Shown here one piece after another: positions 55,981 through 61,540 of a DNA stretch of 61,540 nucleotides. The position numbers and the translations under genes were made by a program. The notes beneath the pieces are model-generated. The model was not told where the DNA came from. It searched no databases and saw nothing but the letters and a program-made list of their open reading frames with translations. Within the stretch, counting starts at the first letter, position 1. Every line of letters begins with the position of its first letter. The stretch comes from Acanthaster planci (Eukaryota > Echinodermata > Asteroidea > Valvatida > Acanthasteridae): contig NW_019091455.1 in NCBI RefSeq assembly GCF_001949145.1, forward strand, positions 1,384 to 62,923, written 5' to 3'.

Positions 55981-56054
55981 TTCCTTTATTAGGATGAAAT
56001 ATTGGACCTATACGTAATTCCTTAATTAGGATGAAATATTTGACCTATACGATT
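55981..56054. repeat. 37-bp direct repeat, two copies
   Basis: 'ttccttaattaggatgaaat' with 17 further bases occurs at 55,981-56,017 and again immediately after, with few mismatches. It lies in the probable 3' UTR of the FTP-PAN gene. Confidence 0.85.
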
Positions 56055-56434
56055 GAGCAGCTTATCTTGACACGTTGCAGTTTAACAAAATACAGGCACA
56101 TAAGTTAACAGCGGTGTAACAATGCTGAGATTTGAATAGGTGGGATACAGTTTAGTAGTGTTGTATAAAAAGAATAATGTTGACAACACGTACTAACTTT
56201 TGAGAAAAAAAAACTTTTATTCTAAACTATTCTACAACTTGTAAAAGAAAGAGTGGGATTACTGCGCATAGAGGTGTTGCTTGGAGAGTGGTTGTGATGA
56301 GAATGGCTAAAAATGACCAAGTGGTAAAAAATGGTTGGGTACACAGGCCTGAAGAACAAGGGTAAATCTAATTATAAAAGTTATAAATCCTAGATAAGAA
56401 GTCTGCCAGTGGCATGTGGTAAGAAGGGCAAAGC

Positions 56435-56440
56435 AATAAA
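56435..56440 (+). terminator. Putative polyadenylation hexamer for FTP-PAN gene
   Basis: AATAAA in 'aagcaataaaagtggg', 528 bases after the stop. Another lies near 56,884. Neither can be verified without transcripts. Confidence 0.35.
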
Positions 56441-56480
56441 AGTGGGTCCTTGTGTAGGAGTGCTCTTAAATCAATTAGTG

Positions 56481-56640
56481 GGTTTGACATTACAGAGTCA
56501 GGCTTGACATTACAGAGTCAGGCTTGACATTACAGGGTCAGGCTTGACATTACAGAGTCAGGCTTGACATTACAGGGTCAGGCTTGACATTACAGAGTCA
56601 GGCTTGACATTACAGGGTCAGGCTTGACATTACAGTGTCA
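56481..56640. repeat. 20-bp minisatellite, eight units
   Basis: Eight exact-length units of 'ggcttgacattacagagtca'. Position 16-17 alternates GA and GG through units 2-7, giving a 40-bp higher-order period; the last unit has GT. There are no spacers, so it is not a CRISPR. Confidence 0.97.
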
Positions 56641-58103
56641 AAAGTTAAAGGCTCCTAATACTGCTGGGAAAAATGTACACGGGATCTAAATGCAACAGGG
56701 GGGGCGCTACAACAGGATGCACCTTTAAGTTTCCAGAAAGGTGTAGTTGTCAATGAGTCAAACACCAGATGTTCATCAAGGCCAGTTGACCCATTAATAA
56801 AACTTGGCTAGTTACTTGGAATGTGTGGGCGGAGGCCAGTGCACCCACAACTTTCCGTTTTTCATGGAATAATATTTCTTTGAAATAAAGGGGTGAAACT
56901 TTTATAAGAAATTGATATTAGTCATGGGTTTACATCATTTGGCTTTATTCTGATTGGTCAATGGATTTACGTATGACTTATATTCAGTAATTATGTTGAT
57001 ATAGTAGATTTGTAGAGTATAAAAACCCCGAAAGTGTGTTGAGAAATCGAGTTGGAACTGCGAGCAGATAAAAGTCAGATAAGACCATATTTTTCGATGC
57101 TTAAAGCCTATGAAGTGTTTTCGTGTTGAGAAAATACTTGTTTGTGAAAAGAGTCGAAGCCGAAAGGAGTTGTGTACAACCAGCAAGCATTTATTCGCTC
57201 GAGTCAGTCTGACAAGCATGGTCCAACAAAGGTCAAGCTATGTGTACTTAACATGCGTACAAATGCAATTAACAAAAAGTAAATTAACAAAACCAGTTTA
57301 GTGACCGTCACACTATGTAATGTAATTTTTCTCAATTTGCTTTAGTTAGATATCATCTTTCTGTAATGCTAGCAACAAGGTTGAATCAATAATGACACGT
57401 TTGTGCCGACCCCGCCCACTCAAGATAAGCAATTCTACCTCTCCTCCCCGGGGCTGGGCCATCCAAGTTGCTGAAAAAAAACCAACCCGACAATTGCCGT
57501 CCATCCCTAACATCCCCCCAGCCTCAATCCTAAGCCAAGTGCAAAGGTAGCCTCACCGGGAAGGGAGGAGGGCCATCGACTGACTCAAGTGAAGCTAGGC
57601 TGAGAATGAAACGGTTGCAATCGAGGTATATAATTGAGCACGCGTTTCGCCGCCCCCGATTCCGGTAATATAATACGTTGTATATATACTTCCGATCACA
57701 CAGCCGTCGCCGCTCCCCAGAGTTTGATATCAGAGATTTACCTGTGACCTTCCACGAAGTTGTTTGCACTTGGGGGTGAAAACTACCTTTGTGAAGTATT
57801 TTGCTGTGGTGGAATACTTGTTAGCAAACGGGTGGATTTTCCTCACCAGCTCCCTGTTTGACTGTGAGAAGCTTTGCATGAGACGAAGTTTTGAAAATAA
57901 AAGAGACTCGTGTTCCTGACGAACTTCTGTTTGTCAACAAACACTTCTTCCAAGTCTGCATTGTCCGTGCACCTGGGCCAGGACGATTGCTTCGAGTTCT
58001 GTTACTGAGTCTCCCTCCACAGCACATAAGCCTAAACCTCCCACCGGTTCCCCTCCGATGGTACCCAGTACAACGGCCATGGACCTTCTTGTAGCATCAT
58101 CGT
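56641..58103 (+). other. Probable BEL/Pao 5' LTR and leader, limits uncertain
   Basis: No gene recognised. The stretch from ~57,300 or ~57,394 ('tgtgccgaccccgccc') to the gag start at 58,104 has a 'ttgtatatatactt' TATA-like box near 57,674 and the position expected for a 5' LTR. I could not fix its ends or a primer-binding site, and the 3' LTR lies outside the window. Confidence 0.4.
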
Positions 58104-59060
58104 ATGGAAATTCCCAAGCCGACTATGCCGAGATTTTCTGACGGAAGAGAGAAGGAGTTTGCCTTACTTCGCATGGCCCTCGACAACCTCATCAACATCC
58201 ATCCACACCTCACCGAACAGTACTAGTTCCAGGTGATGCTGGACCGACTTGGTGGTAGAGCATTTAAACTTGCCAAGTCCTTCATGTATTCTAGTCAGCC
58301 CTGCGCTGAAGCCCTAACTGCTCTTACGGACATGTATGGGCAACCGCGACAGCTTGTCCAATGCGAGATCGCAGCCATGATGGCCACGCCTGCCATAAAG
58401 TATGGTGACACCGAAACATTCGAGGAGTTCTCCCTCGACGTCCTCTCCCTCTTGGCATGCTACAAGCCCTAGAGGGTCCCAACGGCATTGAACTTCGTTG
58501 CGGCTCACATGTTGACCGACTTCTCAGCAAGCTTGCCCCCAGCCACAGGACAAGTTTCATGGAGTACTGCTTGAAGGCGGGCATCTTGAAGTTCAACTCC
58601 AGTCAGACCTTCACTCTACCGCAGTTTGCAAGCTGGCTCCGGAAAAAAGCCCAGTCACACAGCTTCGCCAGTAGAGCAGTGTCTGGGTGTAGCACCGGTA
58701 ACCTGAAACCCCAACGACACCAGGAGCGAACATGTAAGAAAGATGCCCCAACAGCAGTACTCATGACAGCACCAAAGCCGAAAAACAAACCCCAGCCTTA
58801 TTGTCCCTATTGTGACAACAAGGAGCACTATCTGGGTGGATGTCAAGAGCTCAAGAAGCTGAAGGCTGATCAGATCGTCAGTTGGATCCAGGAAGGGGGA
58901 CGATGTTGGAAGTGTGGTCGTCCCATAAGCCAGACAAGTGCACTCTCACGAAGTCATGCCACACATGCAAGGAAGCACACTTAACTGAACTTCATGATGC
59001 CGCTCAGAAGACTCCCAGTCGTGTCTTCAGAGTGCAGATATCAAGCTAGACTGACTATGT
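58104..59060 (+). pseudogene. BEL/Pao gag with zinc knuckles
   Basis: It starts MEIPKPTMPRFSDGREKE at 58,104 and meets TAG at 58,224-58,226. It continues with 'LDRLGGRAFKLAKSF' and 'ALTALTDMYGQPRQLV' (the conserved Pao-type gag helix region), then in another frame (58,457-58,984) 'LPQFASWLRKKAQ' and the zinc-binding pair 'CPYCDNKEHYLGGC' and 'CWKCGRP', the second completed in a third frame ('CHTCKEAHLTELH'). Three breaks are visible. Confidence 0.85.
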
Positions 59061-59088
59061 TGACAGGCCAGTCCGTCCTAACGGTGTA

Positions 59089-59631
59089 ATGCTCACAGTC
59101 GTGCCAGTTCTCCTTCATGGCCCTACTGCCACCATCGAAACATATGCCATCCTTGATGATGGCTCTGAGAGAGGTATGCTTCTGCAACCAACAACCAAGA
59201 ACCTACAGCTCAAAGGCCAGCCAGAGACAGTCTTCCTTTGGACCGTCCGTGATGATGTCGTCGAATGCCAAGGTTTGACCACATCTCTTCACGTGTCACC
59301 AAAGGGGAAGCCCAACATCAAATACGCCATCACTGGAGCCTTCTCCAACAGCAATCTGTGCCTCTCAGAATACACATGCCCAGTAAGGGCTCTCCAGCAG
59401 CGGTGTAGTCACCTCCGTCACCTGCCGCTACCGGTTAATCAGGCATCAACGATGTTGCTTCTTGGAGCAGACCATACAGATCTTATCATCTCAAGATGCC
59501 CCATAAGATCTGGATCCCGTGGTGCACCAGTAGCCATTTACACAAGGCTTGGTTGGACACTCCAAGGGCAACTTGGAATCACGATAAACAGCTGGAACAA
59601 AGAGTCTTCAAGACATCCACATTTCCGGTGA
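59089..59631 (+). pseudogene. BEL/Pao aspartic protease region
   Basis: The 180-aa frame contains 'VVPVLLHGP', the active-site segment 'YAILDDGSERGML' (D-D-G-S as in BEL proteases) and 'LLLGADHTDLI', the typical downstream strand, ending in 'APVAIYTRLGWTLQGQ'. Intact across this domain but separated from gag and RT by frameshifts. Confidence 0.85.
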
Positions 59632-59740
59632 CGAACGACCTTCTGCAGCATGTGCAGATGCGGCAGCAGGCTGATGTCCTCCCTTTCGAAAATTAGAAGG
59701 AAGTCACCTGATCCAAACATGATCAGTTTGCTCTCCAGCT

Positions 59741-60530
59741 GTGTCAAAAACCACCCGTGTCAGCATTGATGGCGTGCAACGTTATGCCACACCCCTTCTG
59801 AGAACCCCAGATGGAGACAAGTTCCAGGCGACTAAAGACGGAGTTCTCCCAACACTTAAGAGAGCCGAGAAGAGACTTCAGAAACACCCACAGCTGGCAG
59901 AGAAACACAGTGAACTCATCACAAAACTGGTAGACGCTGGTCATGTGAGAATTTTGCCACATGATGAGGCTGCGAGGACTGATGAATCCTGGTTCATTCC
60001 CCATCAAACTGTTCACCATAATGGGAAGTACCGACTGGTCTTCAATTGTTCTTTCCAGTATAACAACCGAGTGCTCAACGAGCATCTCCTTCCTGAACCA
60101 CAACCCGGTGCATCCCTCACTGGTGTGCTGCTGCGATTCCGACAGCATACCATAGCCATCTCCGGAGACATCAAAGCGATGTTCCATCAGGTGCAACTTC
60201 TGCCACAAGACAGGCCTCTCTTTCGCTTTCTGTGGCGAAACCTGGAGGTCGAGGCCGAGCCACAGATATATGAATGACAAGTCCTTCCATTTGGGGCAAC
60301 GTGTAGCCCATGCTGCACCACCTTTGCACTCAGAAAGAAGGCCAGAGACCAGAAAGATCACCATCCTGAAGTGGCAACATCAGTTGACAAGTCCTTCTAT
60401 GTTGACAACTGCTTGGACAGCCTATCCTCATCCGGAAAGGCCAAACAACTAGTCCTTCAAATGCGCAATGTACTTGCTTATGCTGGCTGCGAAATACGCC
60501 AGTAGGCTAGTAACGACCCTTCAGTAGTAG
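59741..60530 (+). pseudogene. BEL/Pao reverse transcriptase
   Basis: First frame: 'TLKRAEKRLQKHPQLAEKHS', 'GKYRLVFNCSFQYNNRVLNE', 'ISGDIKAMFHQVQL' (first Asp) and 'DRPLFRFLWR'. After a frameshift near 60,270 the text continues 'VLPFGATCSPCC' and 'KSFYVDNCLDSL', where the catalytic box reads YVDN as in many Pao-type copies. Stops follow ('EIRQ*'). Confidence 0.85.
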
Positions 60531-60925
60531 AAGATCTACCACCAGATGCTCGTTCCAATGGCTGCGAGCTGTGGTTAACGTATGGTGACACTGACTCCCT
60601 TGAGGCCACCCTTGGGCTCCAGTGGGATTGCAGCATGGATAAACTGCAGTACCGCCACAGGATAGTTGATTACGAGTCCCTCAATATGAGGAGCATGTAT
60701 AAAACACTTGGAAGCCAGTATAATCCCATCGGTTACCTCACCCCATTCACTGCCCGAGCCAGAGTGATTGCCAAGACTTGTGGAAAACCAAGCGTAACTG
60801 GGATGATGCTTTGAAGCCTGGTGCCATAAGAGATCAGTGGCGAGCCTGGAAAATGGAGCTCCCAACACTGGCCAGCATCAAGTTGGAAAGATGCTTCACA
60901 CTTCCCACCATGGATGTCGAAGGTT

Positions 60926-61540
60926 GAACCCGCCAACTCCACATCTTCTGCGATGCATCGGAAAGAGTTTATGGTGCTGTCGCCTACCTGCGAACAGAAG
61001 ATAAACACCACTGCATCCATGTTACCTTTGTCATGGCCAGGTCGAGAGTTGCCCGTAAACGGCAGCTATCAATGCCACGCTTGGAGCTGCCTCCATCATT
61101 GGCTGGTGCCCAGCTGTGTCAGCTACTCCGAAGGGAGCTCAGTCTACCTGTCAGGGATGCCTTCCTTTGGAGCGACTCAACGACTGTGCTTGCTTGGCTG
61201 AAATCCGAATCTTGCCGCTACAAGGTCTTCGTTGGCATCCGAGTGGCAGAGATTCAGGCCCTCACTGACGTCAAACAGTGGCACTATGTAGATACCAAGA
61301 GCAACACAGCTGATGATCTCACCAGAGGCAAGACCCTGACGGAGCTTGCCCAAGAATGCAGGTGGCGAAAAGGGCCCTCATTCCTCATATTATCTCCTGA
61401 CCAGTGGCCTGTCAACCCGTCCACACAACCAGAAGACGTCTCCGAGTATAATAAATCAACCTTCTCTGGTGCTGTAGCTGTGGAACCATCGAGCCCTCCT
61501 CACCTCTCCAAGTTTAACACGTGGGAAGACCTCATCATGG
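60926..61540 (+). pseudogene. BEL/Pao RNase H and start of integrase linker
   Basis: Directly after a TGA, the frame reads 'RQLHIFCDASERVYGAVAYL' (RNase H first Asp), 'LELPPSLAGAQLC' (Glu), 'FLWSDSTTVLAWL' (second Asp), then 'HYVDTKSNTADDLTRG'. It stays open to the window end. Confidence 0.85.

Larger units (their letters stand above)
58104..61540 (+). mobile_element. BEL/Pao retrotransposon, degenerate, cut by window edge
   Basis: Gag, protease, reverse transcriptase and RNase H follow in the order of BEL/Pao elements, and the integrase would lie beyond the right edge. In-frame stops (58,224-58,226; before 60,926) and frameshifts between every domain show it is inactive. The coding region is GC-richer than its surroundings. 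Confidence 0.9.

Noticed and set aside
56481-56640. CRISPR-like regular 20-bp repeats
   Set aside because: No spacers between units and a clearly eukaryotic context; it is a minisatellite.

Overview
The window is nuclear DNA of an animal, most probably a marine invertebrate deuterostome (cephalochordate-like best, hemichordate or echinoderm possible). This is inferred from intron-containing genes for secreted PAN and fucolectin-type proteins, a tRNA-derived SINE, and the mix of CR1-like LINEs, Penelope-like, Ngaro/DIRS-like, Gypsy and BEL/Pao elements. No bacterial operon, phage or CRISPR structure is present. Two runs of N (16,808-17,568 and 33,314-33,531) are assembly gaps.

The backbone is a tandem array of a secreted-protein gene, all on the plus strand. 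The repeat unit starts near 12,480 (unit B) and again near 25,460 (unit C); a partial unit A occupies about 9,038-12,480. In B and C, exon 1 encodes a signal peptide plus a PAN/Apple-like domain, exon 2 is a 46-nt exon, and exon 3 encodes a cysteine-rich domain that I cannot name and that looks like two copies of one module. The exon phases (0/0, 0/1, 1/stop) fit exactly. Only copy B (17,587-22,567; 333 aa) is open throughout. Copy C (37,523-42,252) has a one-base deletion giving an early stop. Copy A (10,476-11,090) has only exon 3, frameshifted near its end.

Downstream, five exons between 46,633 and 55,907 assemble by phase into a second gene: a signal peptide, an F5/8C-type fucolectin (FTP) domain spread over three symmetrical phase-1 exons, and a terminal PAN domain exon (274 aa). 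A Penelope-like element with target-site duplications sits in its last intron.

Between and inside these genes are transposon remains: three LINE fragments on the minus strand (about 3,795-9,005), one carrying a 2A-like motif; a Penelope fragment (14,401-14,690); a foldback MITE (19,815-20,520); a Gypsy 5' LTR plus gag (25,886-28,917); a TIR MITE (30,546-30,920); an Ngaro-like element with an SGNH-hydrolase region (31,241-35,848); a SINE (43,990-44,236); a Penelope-like element (51,709-54,036); and a BEL/Pao element running off the right edge (58,104-61,540). All carry stops, frameshifts or deletions. Insertions present in one paralogous unit and absent from another (MITE in B; Gypsy, MITE, Ngaro and SINE in C) show that they arrived after the duplication.

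The two gene types share the PAN fold and probable secretion, so a role in extracellular recognition, coagulation-like or innate immune functions is plausible, but this is inference only.
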